Program-made: the position numbers and the translations under genes
DNA from: Hysterium pulicare CBS 123377
Lineage: Eukaryota; Ascomycota; Dothideomycetes; Hysteriales; Hysteriaceae
Reading direction: 5' to 3'
NCBI GenBank assembly: GCA_000467715.1
Contig: AJFK01000035.1
Span: 1 to 64,000, forward strand
DNA length: 64,000 bases
The notes under the pieces: model-generated
Seen by the model: only the letters and a program-made list of their open reading frames with translations
Databases searched by the model: none
What the model was told of the DNA's origin: nothing
Shown: positions 50,777 to 60,950 of the stretch, piece after piece
How positions within the stretch are numbered: the first letter of the stretch is position 1
How the letters are laid out: each line of letters begins with the position of its first letter

Positions 50777-50900
50777 AACACCACGGCGTCTATACAAATC
50801 GCAATGAATGTCGAATGTCCTTTTAACTGCACAACATGCCGTACAACCCTGGTTGTCGGCAAAAGTCTTGGCCCACTGGGCGGGACCGTTCCAACTTCGC

Positions 50901-50906
50901 CTTATC
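50901..50906 (-). promoter_or_regulatory. GATA-factor site 3
   Basis: CTTATC (GATAAG on the minus strand), about 355 bp upstream of the ammonium transporter ATG. Confidence 0.45.
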
Positions 50907-51020
50907 ACGCCTAGCCAAGTCGCCTTTCCCTGTCGATTCAAACTGTCAACCAGACATCAAGGCGAGCCCTGCGGCGGAAAAGGCTGGGCATTCTGTGGGG
51001 ACGAAGCGTAAACCGATCTT

Positions 51021-51026
51021 CTTATC
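51021..51026 (-). promoter_or_regulatory. GATA-factor site 4
   Basis: CTTATC in the context TCTTATCAG, about 235 bp upstream of the ammonium transporter ATG, the closest of the four. Confidence 0.45.
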
Positions 51027-51258
51027 AGTGCCAAGTCAAACTCCACCGAAGAACGGGGGGCGGGGGTGGGAACAGTGGCCGAATCCGGCTATTTGTGGAA
51101 TACTCGGAACATAGCGGTACGTACCTATATATGACCTGGCACATACCCTGTTCGCGTTGAAGATTTCGTTGTACCACTTCAATTCTTCTCGTTGTAGACA
51201 TCCTCACACACTGTGAGCATAGAAGTCCGCCAAAGAGTAGCACAGTGATACAAGCAAC

Positions 51259-52814
51259 ATGTCGCTACCGACTCCTGTAAGCACCCATCAACCCCTGGTA
51301 CACTTCCAGAGAACTCGCTGACATATCCCCCCCAGCCTACGTTTGACCCCGCCCATGCAAATGGTGGCGACTCTCTCGTGGTAGATGTGAACGCTCAATA
51401 CGCTGGCCTCGAGTTCCACTACACGTACCTCGCCTTCTGCGGCTTCATCGTCTGGCTCATTATCCCCGGTCTCGGTCTGCTCTATGGAGGTCTTGCACGC
51501 AGGAAGTCGTCTCTTGCTTTGCTCTTCCAGTCCCTGATGGTTGCCGCGGTGTAAGTGAAAAAAATGTGCCAGCTCACCTTAACGAACGATATTAACATGC
51601 ATACCAGCACCACTTTCCAATGGATGTTCTGGGGTTATTCCTTGGCCTACTCCCGCACCGGTAACGCCTTCATCGGTGACCTCGCCAACTTCGGCATGAA
51701 GAACGTCGTGGCAGCGCCTTCCCCTGGCTCAGCCTACATCCCGGAGATCGTCTTCTGCCTTTACCAGATGCTCTTCTGTGCCTGTACGGTACAGATCGTC
51801 ATTGGCGGATCTTTCGAGCGTGGCCGTATCCTTCCTTCGATCGTCTTTGCCTTCTTCTGGGCCACCATCGTCTACTGCCCCATTGCCTGCTGGACCTGGA
51901 ACGCCAATGGATGGCTGTACAATCTCCCATCCCTTGATTTCGCCGGAGGTGGCCCTGTCCACATCGCCTCTGGTTGGGCCGCTTTAGCCTATGCTATGGT
52001 CCTTGGAAAGAGAAAGCACGGGGGTGAGCCATCTCACGGCAAGCCTCACAACACGACTCTCGTCTTCCTTGGCACAGTTCTGATCTGGTTCGGTTGGTTC
52101 GGCTTCAACGGTGGCTCAGCTCTCAATGGCACGATCCGTTCCATGATGGCCGCTTTCAACACCAACACTGCTGCCGGCTTCGGTGTTTTGGGTTGGGTTC
52201 TCGTCGACTTCATCCGCACCAAGGGCAAATTCAGCGTTGTTGGCGCTTGCTCTGGTGCCATCGCAGGTCTCGTTGGTATCACGCCTGCCGCCGGTTACGT
52301 CTCTGTCTGGCTTGCTGCTCTCATCGGTTTCCTCACCGCTGTCGTCTGTGCCTCTCTTCAGAACCTCAACCAGTGGCTTCGCATCGACGAGGGCATGGAT
52401 GTCTTCAAGCTCCACGGAATTGGCGGCATGTGCGGCTCCTTCTTCACCGGTATCTTCGCTCAATCCTGGGTTTCCGCTCTTGACGGCAGCTCCCAATACC
52501 CAGGTGGTATTGATGGCGTTGGTGTCCAAGTTGGAAAGCAATTCGCTGAAATCACCGCCATCTCCTCCTACTCCTTCATCGTTACTTGCATCTTGCTCTA
52601 CATTCTCAAGTATATCCCCGGCATGCACCTTCGTGTCACCGAGGAAGCTGAGATGATCGGTCTCGACATTGATCAATTCTTTGACGAGCAAATTGGTGAC
52701 TGGAGCATGTACGAGGCATCTGGTGCTCCCATCGATGGCCTCAAGGTTGGTCACGGAACTAGCAGCGCGAACAGTGTTAAGGTACAGACTGAATCTCCGG
52801 ATAAACAGGCGTAG
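51259..52814 (+). CDS. mep: MEP/AMT-family ammonium transporter
   Basis: Three exons (51259-51276, 51336-51550, 51608-52814) join in frame to 479 residues. The first exon codes only MSLPTP. The protein is a plasma-membrane ammonium permease with about 11 membrane spans. The twin-histidine pore motif is intact: the first His in GGPVHIASGW, the second in FKLHGIGGMCGS. The gating and recruitment region around FCLYQMLFCACTVQIVIG and WMFWGYSLAYS is typical. The cytosolic tail carries the usual post-membrane block EEAEMIGLDIDQFFDE and a Ser-rich end. In fungi such genes are repressed by ammonium and activated by GATA factors; four GATAAG sites upstream agree with that. Whether it is the Mep2-like sensor type or a Mep1/3 type cannot be settled by eye. 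Confidence 0.95.
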
Positions 52815-53665
52815 CTGGTCGATAAGTAATTGAAAAAAGGAAGGGAGAGTGTTTGGTGGATTTAGGGTCGCCTTCTTCAGTATACCCCTCGCTTTGGTTT
52901 GCTCTTTTATAGATTGTACACAAACCGACAGCTGTAGACACTTTAATCTTTTACAATGGAATAGAACGATGTTTTTATAATACCTGGTATTTGATTCTCT
53001 ATGTGCGTTCGAAAACACTTCCTGATACTGACTGACTGACCGTACGCCTCTTTAAATTCTGCATTTCCAAATGGACAAGCAGCTTCAGGGCGAGAAGAAG
53101 GTTGTTTGAAAACTCACGAGACGAAATCTTCAAGAAACCAGCCAAGCCCAGCCAGTCGCCAAGCATCTATTTTTATCCTTCCCACCGACTCCTCAAAAGC
53201 AACCAAGAGGGCATCCAGTCACCGCGCCGTAACATCGCGTCACACAAATGCAGCCACAAAAAGCGCAGCATGAAAGGCACTTTTCTGCCCCAAAGTGAGC
53301 TTTCTCTTTCGCCTAGACGAGGCTGAAATAGCCAAGAACATCCACGCAAGACTTCCTCAGCTCGCCCGCTCTCCGCTTGTGATGTACTGGAAAGGCTCAA
53401 GCGCAGTAGGGCTGAGATGTGACACCGCACCGGCATGAGCGAGCTATAATATCAGTAAAGAGAAGTTCGCGAGTACTTAAGTTTTGGGTTGTCTTTATCT
53501 CGTATTCTCAATTTCCAGTCTGATTTCTTGTTGTCAAATAACCTACTTTTTTATCAATCTCTTACCCTCATCTCCCATCTCTAAACACTAAGCATCAGTC
53601 CACACCACGAATCGGACGCTTCATACCATTCAAAACTTACAACACCATCCTATCCACAATCAACC
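52815..53665. other. intergenic region, transporter to alpha/beta hydrolase
   Basis: These 851 bp hold the transporter 3' UTR and, from about 53440, an AT/C-rich promoter and leader of the hydrolase gene. No gene, repeat or RNA was seen. Confidence 0.55.
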
Positions 53666-54766
53666 ATGCCATTCGGTCCCTTCGCCCTAACCTGGTCAAA
53701 CCCCAAACCCCCTCTCACAGCACTCCCCTCCGGAATAACCCGCACCTGCATCTCCACTCCCTCCGGCCGCCTCGAACTCCTTTCCGCCATCCCTCCTTTT
53801 GCCACGACCAACGAGTCTCCCATCATTTTCGCGCATGGCGGCTTCGGCTGCGCAGCCGTATGGCTCGAATACATGAGCTACTTCTCCGGGCGCGGAATTC
53901 CATGCTACGCTATCTCGTACCGCGGGCATGGAAGTAGTTGGAACCCGGGGTTTTGGGGGTTAGTGTACGGGACGAGTCGGGATGCTTTGGGTGGGGATTT
54001 AGTGGCGGGAATAAAGGAGGTGGAGTGGTTAGAGAAGGAGAGGACGGGAGTGGAGAGAGGAGTGGTGCTGATAGGTCATTCGAGCGGTGGAGGGTTGAGC
54101 CAGCTGGTTTTGAGTAAAGGAGATGTGAGACTGCGGGGGTTGGGATTGATTGCGAGTATTCCTTGTTTTGGATCGTGTGTTCTGCCTTTCCTCCTGTTTC
54201 AACTCAAATTCTCATACTGAAAACCCCTTAGAACGGGCGTCTATCTCAACTGGTTCAAACTCGACCCCCTATTCAATTTCCGCATGATATGGCATGCATG
54301 GCATCCGAAATCCCCGCTCTCAAACACCCATCTCATCAAACAAGTCTTCTTCGGCTCTTCGATGCCGGCTTCTAGAGTCCGCGCGTTTGAAACCCTTCTC
54401 GCGCCTTACGAGTCCTTTCTTTGGCCGATGCAAATGTTCAGGCCATTCGTTGATGTCAAGAACATCTTGCTGAACATCACCGGATGGGGGATGCGGACGA
54501 ATGGGGAAAGGGGGAGTGAAAGGCTGTTAGTTATGGTGGGGACGGAGGACAAGATCACTACGAAGGAGATTTCATTCACCATGGTAGAGGATTATAGGAA
54601 AGCGCTCGGGCAGTTGGTGAGGGACAAGAAAATTGATGCTGTTGAAGAGGAACGGAGTTGTGGAGTTAGGTTTGAGACTGTGGAGGGAGTCGGCCATCAT
54701 TTGCAGAATGACGTTAATTGGGAGGAAGGCGCTGAGAAGATTCTGAGGTGGTATGAGCAGTTGTAA
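53666..54766 (+). CDS. alpha/beta hydrolase
   Basis: Two exons (53666-54174, 54232-54766) join through a split Ser codon to 347 residues. The fold marks are clear: the oxyanion loop IIFAHGGFG near 57, ISYRGHGSSW after strand 4, the nucleophile elbow GHSSGG with Ser139, an Asp candidate in VMVGTEDKITT, and the catalytic His in VEGVGHHLQND. A lid-like insert rich in aromatic residues (LNWFKLDPLFNFRMIWHAW) follows the elbow. There is no signal peptide, so it is likely cytosolic. The substrate is unknown; fungal relatives act as esterases or lipases on small substrates. Confidence 0.88.
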
Positions 54767-55490
54767 CGAAATGGGGCTTTAGATAAGTGTAGGTTCAGGT
54801 AATTTGAGATGGTAGCTTAGGAGGTAGGTACCTGATCTCAGGATTCGGTCCAATGGTTTATCTCTTATACGCTTCGTGCAGCATCCATCCTTCACACCTT
54901 TCGCAAAGCCCTTTCTTGCGGAGGTTGATATTTGTTGAGAGTTGGGGTTGACGCAATTTGAAGGCATTAGAAAAAGTGTGGGCTTGTTAGGTTAGCGTGA
55001 GATTTTTCTGTGGCAGCTTCACAAGGGGGTGTCATAATTCGTCCTTTTCGGAGGATCTTGCCCTACCACCTTCTTTACCACCGCCTTACAATGCTAAGTT
55101 AGACTCTAGGATAAATGCAAGTTGGCAACCAGAAGGTTAGTTGGAAATAGTATATAGAATAGGACCTTCCAGCCCTGTACCGGCAAAGGAGTGTATAGTA
55201 CAACGAATAATGACACCCGTTATGCTCTGTGTCAATATTACCGTGGAATTTTGCTTCCGCTAAGCTTTTCATTAATCAAGCCCACAATGCGGAACAATGT
55301 CTGATAACAGTAGCTGAAATCCGACCAGCGGGGAAACCGGGATACGATTAAGAATACAACGGAAGTGGAATGAGAACAACTGATAACCAAAACACGGGTA
55401 CGGGATGCAGAAGACCATGAGATTGAGATTGAAATAACACAAGAATAAGTCAAAGCCAATGACAGCAAAAGGGAAATGAGGTGTACGGAC
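54767..55490. other. convergent intergenic region with a MITE copy
   Basis: This region lies between the 3' ends of the alpha/beta hydrolase (+) and the SGNH hydrolase gene (-). The only recognised feature is the inverted-repeat element at 55027-55218. Confidence 0.55.
55027..55218. mobile_element. MITE-like element, copy 2
   Basis: A 192-bp non-coding element with terminal inverted repeats GGGTGTCATAATTCGT (left) and, read in reverse, GGGTGTCATTATTCGT (right), 15 of 16 bases matching. It is a diverged copy of the element at 9424-9612, sharing both ends, AGTTAGACTCTAGG near the left third and a GGAGTG block near the right end. No clear target-site duplication was found and no transposase is encoded, so a source element elsewhere in the genome is needed. 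Confidence 0.72.
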
Positions 55491-56823
55491 TCAGTCCCCC
55501 GCCTTCATTTTCTCAAAGATGGCCTCCATCATCTTTTCGAATCCATTTGTTTTCGGATGGAAAGGTCTCATCGCTCTGGAGATAGTTAGCGCCTCCTTCA
55601 ATACTTCTCTTGAACATATGGAGACTTACGATCCTGGTCTATCAGGTGTAGGATCACTATCAGCACCAATAGGCTCATCCGGATGCTCGGCTCTCCAAGC
55701 ATCAATATCTCTTTGCATCGGCTCTTGAGGTACCCAAGGAGGCCGGGGCGGATTGTACAGCCAGACGTTTGCGCTCTTTGGGTCGTCCTCCCACTGGTCA
55801 TCGACATTGTGGTTCGTTTTGCAGAAGCGATGGCCGTCAAACATGTGGCTGATTTCGACGAAGTGAACGTTTTTTCCATGGGCATCGCCTTCTCAGAACT
55901 CTTGTATAGCTTCTTCAATCTTTGTTCTCAACGTCTCGGCCAGGTCGTTGATGTCGTGGCGGAGCTGCTGAGTCAACTTCGGTCTGCAATATAACAGGCC
56001 GAAGGTTTGATCGTTGCACCAATTGTCATCGACATTGAACGGGTGAGCGTAACTTTATTTATCTAATTAGCACATGTTGCGAATGGAAAATTAATGACAA
56101 CTTCGTGAGCGGTGCTATGAACCTTCATTGGGAAATGATCATGCTCAGGAATGAACAACTTACTTCGTGGCATATAGTTGGAAATTTGGGTTCTTTTTCC
56201 TCCCTTCTTTTATGATAGCACCTAACATTACTTTGCAGTTGTATTTGAATGCTCCGTCATCGTTCACCTTCGCTTTGGAGTCTTGTAGGGCTTTGTAACA
56301 GTCACCATTGGGGTTGGGATATTCTGGACTGCAGTTGGAGTCGAGAATTGGTACATAGATGCATTTCTGGACAAGATTACCCCAGCCAAGCTCGTTGCCT
56401 CCTACGCTAGGTTCCAATTAGTCTCACTCTAGAAATTTGTTTGTGGAGTGCTACTCACGTTAGTGTTGCGAATTCGGTGCCGTCATCCATTTGCCCAGCT
56501 TGACCACCCATACCTGCAAAATTAGACCCCGAACATGCAGGCCATCTGAACTGCTGCTCATTCACAGGGAAAAAGCTCCCGTTCTGAGACATCTGATACG
56601 CGTAAGCCTCCTTGGAACGCCTACAACGTCTCATCTCATTGCGGTCTTGATCATAGTCCAAGTCTGCTTCCCACGTCACTCCCGTTGCCCAAGAGTCGCC
56701 AAGGGATGCCCATTTCAAGACAGAGTAGGGGCCGTATGTACCGGGGGGAAGGCCTCCAAGAGGAGAGGTGCGGGCAACTTGACAGAAAGGGATTACCAGA
56801 AAGACGAATAGAAAATGTAGCAT
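55491..56823 (-). pseudogene. secreted SGNH/GDSL hydrolase gene with one in-frame TGA
   Basis: Four exons (56823-56459, 56406-56164, 56052-55630, 55575-55491) join in frame over 372 codons including the final stop. The first 19 residues are a signal peptide (MLHFLFVFLVIPFC). SGNH blocks are all present: KWASLGDSWATG with catalytic Ser44, ATLTVGGNELGWGN across the first exon junction, and the late RPFHPKTNGF with the catalytic His. At codon 256 (55895-55893) a TGA interrupts an otherwise continuous reading, between EEAIQEF and EGDAHGKNVHFVEIS. No intron of usual size removes it. The last coding third is still family-like, so the lesion is recent, or the stop is read through, or it is an assembly error. 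The family comprises secreted esterases and acylhydrolases; the substrate is unknown. Confidence 0.75.
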
Positions 56824-57929
56824 GGTGCAAAGTAATAAGATAGAGAATGCTTGAAAGCTGCACGTAATAGGATGAGCGTTTTTGAAGTGCTGTACACATG
56901 TTGATATGCAGTGTCGACATCAGCTAATGTATAAACCCGTCCTCAAGTTGACAGATTTGCGGCAAGGACATGTTAATGGATAGGGCGACAATTGCACAAT
57001 GCCAGTGATTCAAGAAGGATCTAAGAGCGAGTCTTGAAGGAAGAGTGATCCAACGGTTGTGATCGTCCGTGATGTATTTTTGGATGCCTTTTGCTTGATG
57101 TAGTTGACTAAGGAACGATCGTGATGTACGTACATGAGATTTCGTAGTGAACACGTTCCCAAATGAGTTGGTGCTTCGGTTCGTACGGACAATCTGAACT
57201 TTCTTCAGGGCCTTGTTAGAAATTTCGGGTTGAGGTAGTATCTAAAGAAACCTTCGGTTCTTCATAACTGCTTTCGTGAAGGAAAAGCGATTTAGGGCGT
57301 TTGTGCCAATTGGAGCGTAACGCGATTCTGCATCTCCCACAATCAACATGTTTGAAAAGAATACGGAATAAAATCCGTACGAGCCAGTCTAGAAGGATTT
57401 GTTGGAGAGCCGGCAGCCCAGGACATCAGTTCGAATGTAAAGCAAAGATCTTCAGGGCCTGTGTTGTAGACATGTCTGCATTTGTGGAAGAAAAGACCAA
57501 TCCGTCGAGGCACAGACCAGTATGCAAAAGGTTTCACGAAGCGCCCGACGTCTTGTTGAAGCTGTAGTTAGCGAAGTGTTTCAAAAGGCGTGAAACTTTC
57601 CGCCACGATCCTAAATAACCGACGCTGCAAAAGCCGCATCCTATCGAGTCTGGGTTTGGTCTTGCCAGGTTTCGGTGGATTGTTGGTTTATGTTATGTCG
57701 TACGTATTTGTTTAATAAAGGAAATGCCGGGCACGAAACGAAGCCATACTTGTGACGGGGTTTGTCTAAATTTGGATGCATAGCCTCCTCACTTCTACTT
57801 TGCCGCACCAGCCGCACTCGTGAGATTCTTCTGGCCATGGACATAGACGGTGCACCAAACACAAGATATCTTTCTATTGCTCAAACTCCACGTATTTCGA
57901 GCTCGTTTTGTTGATGATCAGTCGCCGAC
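56824..57929. other. divergent intergenic region
   Basis: This 1.1-kb region lies between the SGNH hydrolase gene (-) and the secreted Hsp70-like gene (+), and holds both promoters. The small open frames show no motifs, and no RNA gene or repeat was recognised. Confidence 0.55.
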
Positions 57930-59167
57930 ATGCCCTCCTCTTATTCTAGTCTCGGACTTCCTGTGTTGGTGAAATGCATCGCACTTCTCTCAATCATCGG
58001 CCTTTCAATCAGCTCCGCTATACCAAATCAAATCCCATTAACATGTGACCCTGATTCCTGTACGAAACCTGCTTATGCAGTCGGCTTTGATATAACCCTT
58101 TCCTACGGGTATGTTCGGACTGATCCAGATGTCGAATTTGAAGCTAACACCAGCAGAACTGCCGTTATTCGATGGGAAGATGGCACGTTCGAGCCTGTAG
58201 CTCATATCGATGGCTCACCAGCGTACTACGAGACTATGAAGTATGTTTCTTTAGAGTCCTCGTGGCATCTCCAGTAGGTACCAAGATATCTTCAATGAAG
58301 CTTCATCCCAACGTCCAATCTAGTCCGCCTTATCAGTTCCCTCTCGATTCCCTCTGGGATACGCCTCGGGAAAGAATCCGCTGGGTCCGCAAGAAGCTGG
58401 GCCTTCCAGCCTCCAACGAAGTCGGGCATATCGGGAAAATGATGATCGCTTTGCGGGAAGCCGTTGAGGAAAGACTCGGAGAGAAGATTGACACGGCCGT
58501 CATTGTAAGGCCTGAGCTTTTTGCACTCTTTCACGAAGATTTGATTGATGCCCTTGAGTATGCCGAGCTTAGATACCTGGAACTATGTAGATGGTGTCCA
58601 GTACAGTTCGAGCTCTGGGCGGGTTATGCCGGAAGCGGGTTTGGATTATGCCAAAACTTCGCCAATACGACTGCGTGTAGGGAAGAGATGGAGACCATAC
58701 CGTACCAAAGTGTCCTTTCTCTCCTCTACACCAAGAAAGTGTTCGAAGTGCATCAAGGAGAGCTCAAGTATGCATACCACACGAATACGCACGTGGACTG
58801 GTATGGCCTCAATTGGACTTTGGGGTCAGGGGCCATTCCAGACGATGCGAACGAAAATCGGCGATATTGGGAGCAAGTCCGGGACCAATTGCACGCAGTA
58901 GCGAAGTCTTTTGAGGGGCAACGAATTGAAATAGTCATATTTCAAGGAGAAAGCGCGTTAGACCCGCTGTTCATGCAGGTTGTGCGTGATGTGGTAATGG
59001 AGCTGCAACTCGAAGTGCCGGAGTTCATACATGACGAACCTGCATTCGTGTCGGCGAAAGGGGCAGCGGAGTACGCGTACAGAAGACTGAGCGGATTCAC
59101 ACTATGGGAAAGAGATCTTGAATATTCGCTTGTTGGCTATGCCGGATTGGCTGATTATGATGGTTGA
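57930..59167 (+). CDS. secreted Hsp70/actin-fold protein (divergent)
   Basis: Two exons (57930-58240, 58324-59167) join in frame to 384 residues with an 83-nt intron. A signal peptide or signal anchor is likely (VLVKCIALLSIIGLSISSA), followed by a Cys-containing segment. Then comes AYAVGFDITLSYGYV, which has the position and shape of the phosphate-1 strand-turn of Hsp70/actin ATPases (compare G-I-D-L-G-T-T-Y-S). Later blocks fit the same fold: KIDTAVIVRPELFA, RIEIVIFQGESALDP like the adenosine motif, and KGAAEYAYR like the C-terminal Hsp70 G-A-A block. Key phosphate-loop residues are changed, so ATP binding is uncertain. Similar proteins occur as lineage-specific Hsp70-like genes in filamentous fungi, with unknown role. 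The fold assignment is by eye. Confidence 0.6.
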
Positions 59168-59401
59168 TATTTCGTTCGTGGGCTGCAGCATATGTTCTTT
59201 CTTTCAGACAAGTTGAGACTTTGTGGTACATTCTAAGCACTCCATCAACCTAAACACTTTTCGGTTTGACATCCACTATGATTGTTGTCCATAGCAGACT
59301 TCGCAAATAACGCCCTCCCGGTCAAGTTTGATATCAATACTACGACTACCGGTCAGCCTTAAACACATTATACGAATACTGAATCGGGTGAAAAAGTCTT
59401 A

Positions 59402-60683
59402 CTATCTGCTGCGGTCAGGGTGATCAATACCATATGTCACTCTTGATAGACGGCTCCTGAAGATGTTTGGTTGGGCTGGCCGTCCAATTAAACCTGGGAC
59501 ATAAAGGAGGTAGTTCCACGGTAGTTCAGGTTCTAGGATTGTATTCCTTGCTCTGGCAATTTCAATGGCTTCAATATACAGACTTCTACAGGTGAGTACA
59601 AGAGCCGTGCCCCTATTCCACGGAGTAGAAGGAGCCTTGCGATCCAGCGGGTCAGCATTCGTTCGTTGTGGCACCATGACCTCCTCCAAAATCTGTAGGC
59701 GGATTTCGGGAGGTAGGCTCAATAACAGTGACGACTGATTGATTTGAGGTCTTCCATGGAAACTAGAGATCAGATCATCTAGCCGGAGCGATACCGGTTT
59801 GACGAGATAAATTCTAGCCATATCATCTTGAAGACTTCGAAGTGCAAGATCGTTGTTCTCAGTGACGATTCGTTTGCCTAATAATATCTTTTCCCATGTG
59901 TCCAACGGTAGCGGTGATTCCTCTTGGTTTATTCCTTCGTCGTAGACAGGCCGTCGCCAGGACGGGGATTCGCGGTGTGATTGTGCCACTTTCCATTCCA
60001 ACCGGTTCTCGTCCTCAATCATCTCGATTTCGATCCCTTTCTTCTTGTAATATCGTTCTGGATCTACTAAGGCTAGCATTTCTGATACGTCTTTCAATAA
60101 AGGCACAGGCTGACAGGCTCAAGTGGTACTGACGTGGCAGCGTTGAGAAATGGTGAATCGCGGGCACGGAACTTCTGGATTACATAAGCAGATAGCTCAG
60201 TCTTTCCGACCTCCAACCATCGCTGCAGTAACATGAAGCCGCCACCAACAGAGCAATCTTGAAGACACTACCGCTCAACGTCCTGGAAGGCGTAGTCTTC
60301 ACTTTATGTTTCATTAAGCGATAACGCCAATCCTTCTGGTCATTCGGAGGTTTACCCACCATGATCCCCCTGGCAACCTCTGTTTGAATCTCTTCGACTT
60401 CAAAGTATCATTGACGAATATCTAAGTTTCTGTAGCAGATATGTCACTCGCTATCTCCTTTGTAATGACCCTACATCTCGTCTTGAAGGCACTGGTTTCC
60501 CATTATTTTCTTTTGCGATTCGCTCAGACAACGCTGGAAGCACCACCTAGCAGATGCTGCTGTAACCATCTGATATTTTGAGATAAGAAGAATGTCACCG
60601 GGTTGGATTCTTCGGTCCAAGAGGGCCTGCCAGTGTTCGTCATCTTTGCGATCAGTCATTCGCAAGACCGTAGAGTCGGCCAT
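59402..60683 (-). CDS. F-box-like protein, 5' structure unresolved
   Basis: The 3' exon, 60106-59402 and slightly upstream, reads LLKDVSEMLALVDPERYYKKKG and contains the F-box-like block LLLSLPPEIRLQILEEVM plus a Cys-x-Ser-Leu-Tyr block (LTCRSLYIEAIEIARARN). An upstream exon-like stretch at about 60300-60135 reads FMLLQRWLEVGKTELSAYV and ends RDSPFLNAAT, clearly coding-like. Another at 60683-60548 opens MADSTVLRMTDRKDDEHW. I could not find splice sites that join the RDSPFLNAAT exon to the 3' exon in frame with an intron of usual size, so the model is incomplete and a frameshift cannot be excluded. Role unknown; such F-box-like proteins are numerous in these fungi. Confidence 0.5.
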
Positions 60684-60950
60684 TAAAAGTATGCTTGTTG
60701 AAAATTTGAAGCCTGTTACCCTCTATTAACTGGTGATTAACTGCCTGTTATAGTCTTCTATGGGATTTGCTACATTGTTTGCTGAAGTTTGGAGCGGCGT
60801 GTGGAGCTTGATGTTTCCAATAATGCTTTCACCAGAACTGGAGGGAGCGAAGAGGGCCGTAATATGGTCTAAGGTAGAGTTAGCTTACCTTGAGAGTTGT
60901 CACATGATATTCTGAACCAACATGGCTAGAATCTCGCAATTTGTTGTGTG

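Larger units (their letters stand above)
49780..51258. other. promoter region of the ammonium transporter
   Basis: This 1.5-kb region holds four GATAAG sites between 50555 and 51026 (listed separately). A 202-codon minus-strand open frame (50254-50862) lies across it, Cys/Arg/Ser-rich without any motif, probably by chance. Confidence 0.55.

Noticed and set aside
50254-50862. 202-codon minus-strand open frame in the ammonium transporter promoter
   Set aside because: Cys/Arg/Ser-rich composition, no domain, and it spans the GATA-site cluster; no plausible exon partners.
52116-53018. 300-codon minus-strand open frame opposite the ammonium transporter
   Set aside because: A shadow of the strongly codon-biased transporter gene on the other strand.
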